36,955 bases of DNA from Allorhodopirellula solitaria (GTDB taxonomy: Bacteria > Planctomycetota > Planctomycetia > Pirellulales > Pirellulaceae). The notes beneath the pieces are model-generated. The model ran no database searches. It had not been told where the DNA came from and saw only the letters and a list, made by a program, of their open reading frames with translations. A program made the position numbers and the translations under genes. The DNA lies in contig NZ_SJPK01000026.1 in NCBI RefSeq assembly GCF_007859855.1, positions 1 to 36,955 on the forward strand, read 5' to 3'. Shown one piece after another: positions 17,877-28,000 of the stretch; position 1 is the first letter of the stretch, and each line of letters begins with the position of its first letter.

Positions 17877-17968
17877 ACGCTCCGCCCGTCCGGCGGGACT
17901 CAACCCAAAGGGACGGGATAGAACGTTGTCTGCCGGATCAATCAGCAGTTGTGGAAATCAAACAGCGA

Positions 17969-19423
17969 TCAGGTTTCGCTAGCAGGGTCTTTTCCATCGA
18001 CCCACGGCCCACCGTACTTCATGTATTCCGGCGCGGACTGCGTGCTGCCGTAATCGCCAGCATTCCAGCCGGGGATGTGCGACGCTGGGCCACCGGCCAC
18101 CGAACGGGCTTCCCATTTCCCCGCCCAACCGGGGTCCTTGTCCGAAATCTTACGATCATCGACGAAGTACACTTGGCCATTTCGATAGCTCTGTGCTCCG
18201 AGATTGACAACCGACATCGCAGCAGCGCCCAGGTCGGGTTGGTTATTGCACATCGATGGATCATTGGCTTCGCAGGCGTCGAGCCAATTCTCGAAGTGCG
18301 CCAGTGTGGTGTTCTTCACCGGAGTCGTGGCGATCCGTTCAGCCTCTTGGCGGACGTGAGTGACCGGCCCTCGCTCGGGAATAAAATCAAACCCATCGAA
18401 TCCTTCGCCGTTTCCGAATGCGAAGGTTCCATAGTGACCGCGAATCAATTGGTTGATGCGCGACTCCTGGTTACACATTGTTGCCGTTATCAATCCCTGA
18501 ACGCCTTCGTTAAAATCAGCCGCCACAGTCGCCACATCGGGCACGCCACGTCCATCGTATTCCAGGTAGATTCCGCCCGCGCCGACGACACGACCGGGCA
18601 CGCGCAGCCCCGTGGCTTTGAGCATCGACGTGGTGCGGTGTACGAACAAATCAGTAAACATGCCGCTGCCAAAGGGCCAGAACCGCCGCCATTGCTTGTA
18701 GACTTCGCGGTCAAACGGCATGTCTTCAGCGAGGTCATGCTCACGGCCGAGCCAGCGGTCCCAGTCGATGGTCTTGGGCGTCATCTCCGGGGTCAGCTTG
18801 TAGTACCGCCATTGCCCCACATCGGAATTGCGAAAATACTCCGTTTGAAAGCCCAGTACTTTTCCGAGCTTGCCGTCGCACAATAGTTTGTTCACCTCAT
18901 CCCAGACCGGTAGACTGGTCGACTGCACACCGACCTGCATCACTTTGCCGCTGTCCCGCCATTTGTCTTCGACATCGAACGCCTCTTGGACCGTTTTCGT
19001 CATTGGCTTTTCACAGTAGACGTTCAGCCCCGCCGCGAGCGCATCGATGGTCTGTTTGTGGTGCCAGTGATCTGGAGTACCGATGCAGACCGCATCCAGA
19101 TTTTCCTTCTCGATCATATCGCGATAATCGACATAGCGACCTGGATCGGTGCCGGTTTCCTTCTTAATGTGATCGGCGACCCGGTCCCGTTGGACTTCGT
19201 AAACCTCGGCAACACCGACCAGATCAATCGCTCGTCCGGCAGCGTGGAGAGCACACAATGATTTCACGTGGGCACTGAAACCGCGGCCACCGGGGCCGAT
19301 GAATCCAATTCGCATCCGCTCGTTACTGCCCGCAGCGGCCGAGGCAGACTGGGCCGAAAGGGTGGCCGATCCCAAGGCGGCCATCGTGGCCGAGGTCTTC
19401 AAGAAATTTCGTCGATCTGTCAT
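17969..19423 (-). CDS. Tat-exported Gfo/Idh/MocA family oxidoreductase
   Basis: A 484-aa protein with a twin-arginine signal (TDRRNFLKTSATMAALGS) and an alanine-rich cleavage region. The Rossmann NAD(P)-binding motif GPGGRG occurs within MRIGFIGPGGRGFSAH at about residues 37-52, and the family signature EKPMTKT is near 138-144. The C-terminal alpha/beta domain includes WDRWLG and GPVTHV. Family members oxidise or reduce sugars and cyclitols; in Planctomycetes exported versions with bound cofactor are common. It lies 115 bp after the beta-propeller gene on the same strand and may belong to the same transcription unit. The ATG at 19423 starts the Tat signal exactly; a TTG just upstream was rejected. 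Confidence 0.92.
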   Translation of the reverse strand: MTDRRNFLKTSATMAALGSATLSAQSASAAAGSNERMRIGFIGPGGRGFSAHVKSLCALHAAGRAIDLVGVAEVYEVQRDRVADHIKKETGTDPGRYVDYRDMIEKENLDAVCIGTPDHWHHKQTIDALAAGLNVYCEKPMTKTVQEAFDVEDKWRDSGKVMQVGVQSTSLPVWDEVNKLLCDGKLGKVLGFQTEYFRNSDVGQWRYYKLTPEMTPKTIDWDRWLGREHDLAEDMPFDREVYKQWRRFWPFGSGMFTDLFVHRTTSMLKATGLRVPGRVVGAGGIYLEYDGRGVPDVATVAADFNEGVQGLITATMCNQESRINQLIRGHYGTFAFGNGEGFDGFDFIPERGPVTHVRQEAERIATTPVKNTTLAHFENWLDACEANDPSMCNNQPDLGAAAMSVVNLGAQSYRNGQVYFVDDRKISDKDPGWAGKWEARSVAGGPASHIPGWNAGDYGSTQSAPEYMKYGGPWVDGKDPASET

Positions 19424-19538
19424 CAAAACAGCTTTCTAGGTAGGTCATGGGGGGGAGGAAGATCACTCGCCGGCTCAATATGGCGAAGGCCACTAGCATA
19501 GCTTTGACGTGTTCGGATTACAAATTTTTGGCACACGT

Positions 19539-21104
19539 CTATTCGGACGTGGGTATCGCATTGAGTGTGTAGTACGCATGCGAATGAAGTAGGGGCTCGT
19601 CCGACTTGCTTCGCACCCCGATCGCATTCAGTTCGTGAACGAACTTTTCGCGGCACCCATCAACCGTCAAGTGGACCCGCAGTCCATCCTCGGACACGGT
19701 GGCTTTCCGGATAGGCATTGCTTTCCTCTGGATTTCTTCGCTGCCGTAGGAGGACTGATACAGGTACGTGTAGCTGGACATCAGATAGGACGCAGGATCG
19801 CTGCCCGTTTTGCCATCGATGGGCTTGGTGAAGGTCAGCTCAAAACCATCGTGCTTAGCCCGCATCTCTTTTATTTCCAGTGGCATCTTTCCCGTCCACT
19901 CTAAACGTTGCAATCCGTACGAGGCCGCCCCCAGACTGCTCCAACCACGGTTGGTCAGACCGACAAACATGCTGCCGTCGTGGCCTTGAGCCATCCGTAA
20001 AACTGCCGAAGCAAATCCGCTGCGAAAGGGAAAGCAGGCACCCTGGAATTCGCCGTTGACACGTTCGATGAACACTCGATGGATCGACGCCTGCGTGAAT
20101 TCACCGACAAACAATTGGCCCGCAAATGGACCAAACTTGCCGTCGCTCTCATCGAGCATAATATCGGTCGCCGATTGCCCCATCTTTTTATAGGGAAACC
20201 AGACGACCGGAGGGACCAGCTGGGGAAATACTTTGAGGGCGTCAGGAAACGGCAACCCATTGGGAACGGATGCTACATCATTGAGCGGTGATGCAGGATG
20301 GTCGATCGACGCCAGCGACTCGGCGTGATGGAAGAAGGCTCCTGACCTCATGTGATGCAGCGTATTGGTGCCTACCCAGTTGCCTTGTTGGTCGGTGTAA
20401 AACATCTCGCCATCGGCATTCGCCCCTAAACCTGATGGCGACCGCATTCCCGCGCAGACTGGGATCATTTCGCCTTGCGGCGTGACTTTCATTCCCCAGC
20501 CCCGCCACAATCCTTGGCGGTAGCCAAGCGTTTTGTTCTCGACAGTCCGTCTTAGCTGATCACCCTTCAGCCCTAAACCAATATTGAGGGTGATCCAAAG
20601 ATTACCGTCATGATCCAGCTTCGGCCCATAGGCGTATTCGTGATAGTGCCCTGTCACCCCCCAGCCTTTCGCGATAGTCAAATACTCGTCGGCGACTTGA
20701 TCCCCATCGCGATCGCGTATCTGAGTTAACTCGGACCGCTGGGTAACGTAAAACGAGTCGTTGTGCCACAGCAACCCGAGCGGTTCATGAAGCGCCGAAG
20801 CAAATCGTGAGTACGTAACATTGGCCGGTGGGTCGTCGTAGACACCATCCAGAATCCAGATCTCACCCTTGCGAATGGCGACCGCAACACGTGAATCGTC
20901 CAATGCCGCCAATCCGCTCACTTCCATTACCAAGCCGTCGGGAGCGGGTTGCCAATGAGGTGAACGTGAATCGCTCGCTTCGGCCACCGCAATCGAGACG
21001 ATCCGGTAAAAGTCGTTCTCGTCAGCTGCTCGCAAGATCTGCGGCGACACCACCAGCAACACAAACCCCCACAGACATCTCGTCCGAAACGTGCGATCTA
21101 CCAT
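19539..21104 (-). CDS. Exported beta-propeller protein, sorbosone-dehydrogenase-like
   Basis: A 521-aa exported protein: signal peptide (CLWGFVLLVVSPQILRA), then a six- or seven-bladed propeller with phrases such as VSGLAALDDSRVAVAIRKG, PLGLLWHNDSFYVTQ, DRDGDQVADEY (calcium-loop-like) and DHDGNLWITLNI. It resembles the L-sorbosone/glucose-dehydrogenase-like propellers found beside cytochromes in Planctomycetes; whether PQQ is bound is unknown. There is no CxxCH motif here: heme is supplied by the upstream gene. Its ATG overlaps the stop of the cytochrome gene by 7 bp, so translation is probably coupled, consistent with a two-subunit periplasmic dehydrogenase. Confidence 0.78.
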   Translation of the reverse strand: MVDRTFRTRCLWGFVLLVVSPQILRAADENDFYRIVSIAVAEASDSRSPHWQPAPDGLVMEVSGLAALDDSRVAVAIRKGEIWILDGVYDDPPANVTYSRFASALHEPLGLLWHNDSFYVTQRSELTQIRDRDGDQVADEYLTIAKGWGVTGHYHEYAYGPKLDHDGNLWITLNIGLGLKGDQLRRTVENKTLGYRQGLWRGWGMKVTPQGEMIPVCAGMRSPSGLGANADGEMFYTDQQGNWVGTNTLHHMRSGAFFHHAESLASIDHPASPLNDVASVPNGLPFPDALKVFPQLVPPVVWFPYKKMGQSATDIMLDESDGKFGPFAGQLFVGEFTQASIHRVFIERVNGEFQGACFPFRSGFASAVLRMAQGHDGSMFVGLTNRGWSSLGAASYGLQRLEWTGKMPLEIKEMRAKHDGFELTFTKPIDGKTGSDPASYLMSSYTYLYQSSYGSEEIQRKAMPIRKATVSEDGLRVHLTVDGCREKFVHELNAIGVRSKSDEPLLHSHAYYTLNAIPTSE

Positions 21105-23668
21105 GAATAATCAACCTCAATCTGGAAGGGAAATTCACGTGCCGGGACACGCCACTCGACCATACCATCGCCTTCGTAAACGTACGCATCGCTGGCCAGC
21201 GAAGGTGGCAAGGAAACCATCACCCCCGCCTCATTTCGCATCGTATGGTCATCCACACGCTGTAGCCCCCGGCCGCTGAGAGCACGGAACCAGACCACCT
21301 CGGCCTGAGCTTTTTCTCTCGCTTGGGACGGCGCTATTGTCAACCTTCGCTGCAGTCCCGGTTTCGCTTCTGGATCGATTGCTCGATTCGAACCGGCAGG
21401 CCGAATCTGATCGCTGACCTCGAAGCCACCATAGCGGTAGAAGAACTCTGGCGTCTGTCCGTCGCCCAGTCGGTAGCCCCCGAAACGCACTGCGGACTGA
21501 AGAGGCCATGGCTCGTTCTTGCCGCTTAGCTTGGCAAAGGAAAATCCGCTGGGGAAGTCAACAACGTCTTTGCCGAGCGGTTCAGCCGGCGGAGCGGAGC
21601 GGACGAACCACGTCCCCCGAGCGTCCAGAAACTTTCCCCGCCACGCCGTCGCCAGTCGAACTTGTTCGGCGTCGTAGGAAAAGTGAACGTCTTCAGCAAA
21701 CCCCACTGCGATTGCGTGCGTTCCCGCCGCCTTCATGAATGTTCGCAGAACCAGTGGTTGGCCTTGTGGATCAAGCTCATAGCTTTCTGCTCTCGATCTC
21801 TCAATCTTGCGTGGCAACGAGTGTTTTGGCAACGCCTTGAGATACATCCACATTGCGACGATTTGTCGTTTCGGGTCGCCCCCGAGAAGATCGGGCCTGG
21901 GGCTTTTTCCATCAATGAAAAACGTTGGCATCCGCGTGCGTGCCTTGACCGCCCCAGGATCAAGCAAAAACTCCTCAAACCATGCTGGCTGGATGCGAGA
22001 ACCAATCTTGCTTAGATCGATTCCAACAACACCCGGCAATGAGTTTCCTGCAAAGGCATGACACTGCACACAGCCAATGTCCATTAGCTCACGCCCGGCC
22101 TCGGCCAAGCCTGCCGCATCCCCGAACACCTGTTTTTCGCTAACGGAATGAGCTTGATCGACCTCGGCGAACAACGTTGGCACAGATCGCGTGACATCGG
22201 GCGAGAAACGAGGCATCTGAATCTGCATATATGGACGGACTGCCGCCGCCTTGCCTGAGAGGACATTGGTGAGGTGAGCAGAGGTCAGCTTCCTGCCGAC
22301 GCCCGTCAGTGGTGGTGGCAAACGACCCTCATCGCCCAAGTCGACGTGCCCCTCGGTTTCAAAGAATGATTTTCGGTAACGACCCACGCCACCCATGTCC
22401 TCGCGTTGATGGCAGCCGTAACAATTTGTCGCCAGCAGAATGCCATCGAGTTGCTCGGTTGCGGTAAACGTCCTTCCTGACTGGATACCTCCGATCGCAT
22501 CACCAATCGCATCTCGCTGCACGCGATCGAGCGAATAATGAACGGAACGATGCGGCGAATCTGACAAACAGCCATGGCCAGCCGAAGCGTCGACTGCTGA
22601 CAATGGCAGTGCCTCGACCTTCGCTGTTTCGGATGATGTGTCATGACAGCTTGAACAGTTCAACTCGTTGAACCACTGGCGCCCCTTCGCCACGAGGGCA
22701 GCATCGTTGGCGGAGCCGCCACTCGGCGTCCCCGACCGCGAAGCACCCGACCGCGAAGTTCCCGACCCGGGGCCATCCAACGAGTAAGTCGTCAGCAGGT
22801 ATTCGGCTAAATCAGCCGCATCGGAAGTCGACAACTGGAAGTCGGGCATCCGCAGAGCGGGACGTGTGAGCGCGGGATCGTGTAGAAAATGAGTGAGTGA
22901 CTTGCGAGCGTACTTGGCTTCCAATCTCCCCAGCGGGATCGAATCCACACGGCGAGCGGCGCCCGCTAACCCCATTTCTTCAAGCTCCTCGGGATCGAGT
23001 TCATCCAATAACGCATCGACCGGAGACGAGCTGGTCTCCGAGACGGGGCGATCAGCACCGCTGGAATGACACGCCACGCAGCCGCGTGAGTGAAAGATCT
23101 CGCTACCGCGATTGGCATCTCCATGATTCCAAAACTCGAACCTAACTGGCGTGGAGCCGCTCGCTTTGATCGCGGGATATTCCGCCCGCTGTGTATGCGT
23201 AAGAAACGCCGCGATTGCCCGGCTGATCTCCTGTCGCTGCTGCAAGGGCCGACTGCCTAGCAAATCCGGCATCGTCGTCCCTGGCTTGACGCGGTGGGGC
23301 GAGGCGATGAATTCGGCCAACCACGCCTGAGAATAGCGACGCCCCGCACTATGAAGTCGCGGCCCACCCTTGGGGGCAATCTGCTGGTCAGGCGGCGATT
23401 TGTCAGAGGACTTGGCGTCAGGGGCGTTCTTACCGGCGGCTGCGCCGCCACTGGAATGGCAGGCCGTGCAACTCAACTCGCTCAACAACAGCCGTCCACC
23501 TTGGATACCATCGATATCACCGTGCCGCGCAAAGCGATCAAATCCCGCCACTACGGGCGCGGTGGCTCGGTCGCGATGATCTTCGGGGTCCGGGCGAGAC
23601 TCTTCCGCTACTGCCAGAGCAGCCCAAAAAATCACAGCTATCGGAACATTCGCAATCAGGATGTGCAT
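21098..23668 (-). CDS. Exported pentaheme c-type cytochrome
   Basis: An 856-aa exported protein with a signal peptide (IANVPIAVIFWAALAVAEE) and five CxxCH heme sites: CTACH 67-71, CVACH 197-201, CSSCH 338-342, CYGCH 416-420 and CVQCH 533-537. Several carry the downstream MPDF/MPRF methionine expected as axial ligand (TTMPDLLG, LRMPDFQLS, IQMPRFSP, RMPTFFID). After residue 570 a beta-rich, heme-free domain occupies the last 280 residues. A Ser/Gly/Arg linker at about 300-320 is a small in-frame repeat. It probably carries electrons from the propeller protein whose gene overlaps its 3' end. Its own ATG shares one base with the stop of the DJ-1-like gene (TGATG), so all three are expected to be translated together. 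Confidence 0.9.
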   Translation of the reverse strand: MHILIANVPIAVIFWAALAVAEESRPDPEDHRDRATAPVVAGFDRFARHGDIDGIQGGRLLLSELSCTACHSSGGAAAGKNAPDAKSSDKSPPDQQIAPKGGPRLHSAGRRYSQAWLAEFIASPHRVKPGTTMPDLLGSRPLQQRQEISRAIAAFLTHTQRAEYPAIKASGSTPVRFEFWNHGDANRGSEIFHSRGCVACHSSGADRPVSETSSSPVDALLDELDPEELEEMGLAGAARRVDSIPLGRLEAKYARKSLTHFLHDPALTRPALRMPDFQLSTSDAADLAEYLLTTYSLDGPGSGTSRSGASRSGTPSGGSANDAALVAKGRQWFNELNCSSCHDTSSETAKVEALPLSAVDASAGHGCLSDSPHRSVHYSLDRVQRDAIGDAIGGIQSGRTFTATEQLDGILLATNCYGCHQREDMGGVGRYRKSFFETEGHVDLGDEGRLPPPLTGVGRKLTSAHLTNVLSGKAAAVRPYMQIQMPRFSPDVTRSVPTLFAEVDQAHSVSEKQVFGDAAGLAEAGRELMDIGCVQCHAFAGNSLPGVVGIDLSKIGSRIQPAWFEEFLLDPGAVKARTRMPTFFIDGKSPRPDLLGGDPKRQIVAMWMYLKALPKHSLPRKIERSRAESYELDPQGQPLVLRTFMKAAGTHAIAVGFAEDVHFSYDAEQVRLATAWRGKFLDARGTWFVRSAPPAEPLGKDVVDFPSGFSFAKLSGKNEPWPLQSAVRFGGYRLGDGQTPEFFYRYGGFEVSDQIRPAGSNRAIDPEAKPGLQRRLTIAPSQAREKAQAEVVWFRALSGRGLQRVDDHTMRNEAGVMVSLPPSLASDAYVYEGDGMVEWRVPAREFPFQIEVDYSW

Positions 23669-24240
23669 CAGGTCACCACGGCGGCATCACGTGCCTTGAC
23701 CAACATCTCGATCCACGGCCCCACGTAATGTCCGTTGTCATGAAACGTCCGGCCACTGACTAGGTTGCCGTCGATCACACAGGCCTCGTCGACAAAGATA
23801 CCGCCGCAGACTTCCAGGTCGAACTGGCATTTGGGCACCGTCGCCATCCGGCGACCACGCACACAATCCGCATACGCAGGAATCTCGACCCCATGACAAA
23901 CCGATGCTATCGGCTTGTTGGCTGCAAAGAAATGCCTGGTGATTCGCACCAAGTCTTTGTCGTAGCGAATGTACTCGGGCGCACGGCCACCCGAAAACAT
24001 AATACCGGCGTACTCCTCGGAGTTAACTTCACTGAACGGCACATCACAATCGATCGTGTAGCCTTCCCATTCTTTAGTGATCGTCCATCCTGGTTTCACT
24101 TCGTGCATCACCATCTGATAACGTCGCTGCTCCGGGGCGGTAACGACAGGTTGAAACCCTGCTTCCTGCAAACGGTAGTACGGATACATGGTGTCCAGCG
24201 TTTCGCTGGCGTCACCAATCACGATCAAAACTTTTTCCAT
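23668..24240 (-). CDS. DJ-1/PfpI family protein
   Basis: A 190-aa single-domain protein of the DJ-1/PfpI/glutamine-amidotransferase-like superfamily. It starts MEKVLIVIGDASETLDTMYP, contains the FSGGRAPEY segment and the nucleophile elbow ASVCHGVE with Cys115 next to His116. Members act as glyoxalases/deglycases, proteases or chaperones; which applies here is not visible. No signal peptide is present, so it is probably cytoplasmic, unlike the exported cytochrome and propeller encoded directly after it with overlapping codons. The start at 24240 gives the usual N-terminus; the longer frame adds 28 unrelated residues. Confidence 0.9.
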   Translation of the reverse strand: MEKVLIVIGDASETLDTMYPYYRLQEAGFQPVVTAPEQRRYQMVMHEVKPGWTITKEWEGYTIDCDVPFSEVNSEEYAGIMFSGGRAPEYIRYDKDLVRITRHFFAANKPIASVCHGVEIPAYADCVRGRRMATVPKCQFDLEVCGGIFVDEACVIDGNLVSGRTFHDNGHYVGPWIEMLVKARDAAVVT

Positions 24241-25063
24241 GGTCCTCGGCAGTGTTACAGAGAGAAAACGGGAGGGGACGGCATCGCTCGACAACGCGGC
24301 TACACAATCTCGCTCGAGATTCACTTATCGATCGCAGTAACGCAGGTCTCACAAACTTCCGCGGCGATGTTCGCCACGGGAGCATTGGCCGCAACGGCAC
24401 GATCCAGAGATGTAGTTGGGTCGCCTCGCTGTTGAAGCGTTTGCCATACCACAATCAGGAACTCGCGTCGAAGCCGCAGTTCCAGCGACAACCTAACAAA
24501 ACTGGCGTCGCGTCATCGACGAACCCGGTGGGAATTGTGTGGGGGGGGGGTGGGTAGCAGACTGTCGGCCTCCATTTATAGCACAGGAGGAGCCAGCACG
24601 TGCGGGGTCGCGTCTGTTGAGATACGCGTGTTGCTAGAAATCTCTCTGCGTGACTCCCGCTTGGCAAAGTATGAACCGGCTTGCTCGGCGACGGAGCTAA
24701 ACACCTGGTTCGATTTATCGGCATCCGAGCTACTGCTGCCGCAGTCAAGCGTGACTTCACGCCCATCGTGATAGAGCGTACCAACCGGAGGCGGCACGTT
24801 CCGCGCTGCTATCGATGCACGAACATCCCACGCTAGGCGAGGCAGCGAGAGTGACCGCGCCGCGATGCGACGGCAACGCGTCTGTCATCTGTCCGAAAGC
24901 TTCGAACTGCCGAGATATGCAGGAGCTCCTAAGCAACAACCGACTCAAAACAACTAAAAATAATTCTTGATTTTACGTGACACGAGGCACAATTTCCCGT
25001 AAGGTGGTTCTATCGGGGTGGTTCCCGCCCCTGCCAGCTGCTTCTTTACAGCTCGGGTGAATC
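24241..25063. other. Long intergenic region upstream of the lipase gene
   Basis: 823 bp between divergent genes. It includes a run of ten G at 24541-24550, a low-confidence small minus-strand frame (listed separately) and an AT-rich patch at about 24945-24995, which is the best place for a promoter of the downstream plus-strand lipase gene. TTGATT (24967-24972) and CACAAT (24988-24993) are spaced only 15 bases, so I do not call a promoter. Confidence 0.5.
24576..24797 (-). CDS. Possible small hypothetical protein
   Basis: A 73-aa frame starting at a GTG, with no recognised family. The sequence is hydrophilic and Ser/Arg-rich (PPPVGTLYHDGREVTLDCGS, later AEQAGSYFAKRESRREISSN), without signal peptide or membrane segment. 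Codon use looks more coding-like than the other frames here. It would be transcribed toward the DJ-1 gene but is separated from it by more than 300 bp. It may be spurious. Confidence 0.3.
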   Translation of the reverse strand: MPPPVGTLYHDGREVTLDCGSSSSDADKSNQVFSSVAEQAGSYFAKRESRREISSNTRISTDATPHVLAPPVL

Positions 25064-28000
25064 ATGAAAACGAAACGATCATCGTGGAAACGAGTTTCCA
25101 TTTCCTTGCGTGACCTCGGTCATAACCGAAGTGCTCACGCCCCCTGTCCCTCTCGCCGCGATGCACCGCGAGCGTTGAGACTTGAAACGCTTTGTCAGCG
25201 CCATTTGCTCGCTGCTGACATCGAGGCCCCGATCGCCCCATCGCCGCCGGATCCGACAGATGATCCTGAAGACGTCCCTCAATTGGTAGGCGACGTCAAT
25301 AACGATGGCGATCTCACGTCCCTGGACGCCCTCGCCATACTGAACTCAATCAATGACCCCATCGGCTTTCCAGAAACACACGCGATGGACGTGAGCCAGA
25401 ACGGCGTGGTCAATCTGAATGATTATGGACTCGTCTTAACAGCCATTCAAATGCAGGATGCTGCTCAAGACACCATGCAGCAGAGCTCTCCGCAGTCAAT
25501 GGGTGGCGTCACCCAGGTGACCAGTACCTGCGATGCCGATGAAGTTTTGCTGGATACATTGCAGTCAACGCGTGAAGACTTGCAAAGCCAGCTCGCCGAT
25601 GCAACGCATCCCTCTCAGGTCTCATGGTTCAGCGACCAGATCGCTGCAATCGATGCGACCATCGCCCAGGTCGAAGCGCGACTAAATGATTGCGAGCCCA
25701 AGGAAGAAGACGGTAGCGTGGGAGATGAGGGAGCAACGGGCGGTGCTCTGGATGATCCATACAATGACAGCACTCACGATAGTGACGACGGCACGAGTGG
25801 CTCAGCAACGGACGGTAGCCACGGCGACCCGTATGAGGGCACCCAGGGAACGGAAACGCCTGGCGGAACCGATGTCGACGGGACGACGTCGGGTGTCAGC
25901 GCCGGATCAACGACTGGCAGCACCATGGGGTCGACCAGCGGTTCGGCTTCGACCACTTCCTCCGGTACCACTTACACAACCACCTGGGATGAGAGCGATG
26001 GAACCTCAATGGGATCGACTGCGGCAACGCAATCTACCGGGACGAGCGATTCGTCCAATGGCAGCACCTCCGGTTCAGCCACCTCAGGGACCATCACAAC
26101 TTCTGAAACGCCAAATAGCGGAGTTGATGGCAGCACGACGGGATCGAGCTCTGGAAGTAGCGACACGTCCGAAGTGGATTTTGCCGAGCCGTTGACATTC
26201 TCCATCGCTGCGTTGCGTGCGGGGATGTTCAACGACGCGCTCGATGGTACCCAACCCCCACAATCGGTTCGCGAAGCGAAGCAGCTCCGCATCGCGGGTT
26301 GGGTGTCCGGCCCATGGAGCAAACGGGATGCCCCCGACCTAACAGTGTTTGCCGACATCAACTTCGATGGCGACTTTGACGACGAAGACGAAATGGTTCA
26401 GTTCAAGTCAGGTGAATTCTATGCTCGGAGTAGAGACTACGGTCTCTACGACCAGTACTCTGGCTTCGATGCGTACTTCACGATCCCCGACGATGGCGAG
26501 TCAGAATTTCAGGGTGGCTCGCCCGGCAATGATACTTGGCGCGATGACATTGACTATCGGATCGAATTCACCAGTGAACTCATTGAAGATACGGCCAAGA
26601 TCAGCAATGTCAGTCCGCTCTTCACATCCCGGCCGCATGTGACGACGGAGACAGATGCTGAGGGTGACGAGTTCCTCGTCGTCACATCCTCCCTCTGGGA
26701 TCCTGGTGTCTGGGACCGGCATCACGTCACCGTCAAATGGCCCGACGGAGTCACCACGGAAGCCAACGACGAAGCGACGACCCTGCACCCGACGACGCTC
26801 GAGTACCAGCCGACTGAAACGAAAACGATACGTGTCACGCGGCCCATGCCCGAGGATGGACTCTCGCTGCACCCGATCACGGTCACGCTCCACGACGACG
26901 ATCAAGGCCAGACCAGCTACCTGATTCAGTCCGCTAATGTCACTCGAAACAACGATGATGACGATGAGAACGATACAGAAGACATGCACGAAGGTGCATC
27001 TGTACAAGAAGATGATATTGTCAAGTTGTCGCTTCAAGCCTTCACAGGACGATTTGCCGAGGCTGCCCAACCCGTTGCTCCAGATGATGATGGGCCGGAC
27101 GGAGGTCCTGAAACAGGTAGCGATCCTCCTGGAGACGCCGAAGAAGAGCCGCAAGAGCCCGACGGCTATTTCTTTCTCGGTTACGACACGCGGCAGATCA
27201 AACTCTGGGACTCTCCCGAAAAGAACCATCAATACACGCCGGGGATTCAGAAGGATGTTCTCCATCCGTATCGTGGCGAATCCGATGTATGGATCGAAGG
27301 CATCGGCATCGGAGCGACGCGAATCTCGCTCAGCTGGAAGCCCAACTTCGGCGACGCCCAGCCACCCAACGGAGAGCCCGAGCGAACGGTCTTTCTCGGG
27401 CACGTCGATGTCACCATCTGGGGCATCGATGTCGACATTGACAGCGATAACAACAACGGCTTCGGCTACCCAGACAACTCGGAGTGGGAGGAGTACCTGG
27501 AATCAAGCAGGTATGGGATTGGGAAGTTGTTATACGAAGATGCCCCGAATTTCACGCCGGTTCGGGTGCGTCTCCCACAAGGACTCAATGTAAATGATCC
27601 AAACATCCAGGTTACGTTAATTGGAAGTCTGGAGGATTCCGGAGTGACACGATTCTGGAATACTTACAAGGCGGATCCAAACCGTGAAGCGAGTGACGTC
27701 CGCGACGGAGGCAACAAACTTTCCAATGTCTTCGGTACGTATTCGCTATCGGATCTCAACTACAGCCCCGCAACTGGATCATTCACGATTTATCTAGAGG
27801 CCATGTGGACAAAAGAGTCGCATGACACGAAGTGGGAGATTGACAATGCGGGGCGGCCCGTCAACACACTTGAGATAAATGTGTCCGGCATCGAGAACTT
27901 AGAGCTTTCTGACATGGTGCAGTATGTCAATGTGCTTCCCGGTTCCCTGCTCCCGAGATTGCTCGAATCTCCGGCGATGCGGAATGCAATCGCTTCCGAT

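Noticed and set aside
17453-18886. A 477-codon plus-strand open frame
   Set aside because: It overlaps the end of the 16251-17876 gene and lies antisense to the well-supported Gfo/Idh/MocA gene; its translation is Arg/Pro-rich with no motif, a typical GC-rich shadow.
24455-24784. A 109-codon minus-strand frame crossing the G10 tract
   Set aside because: Composition is not protein-like and the frame depends on the homopolymer run.
26501-27403. A 300-codon minus-strand open frame
   Set aside because: Antisense to the secreted lipase protein; no motif and no start signal.
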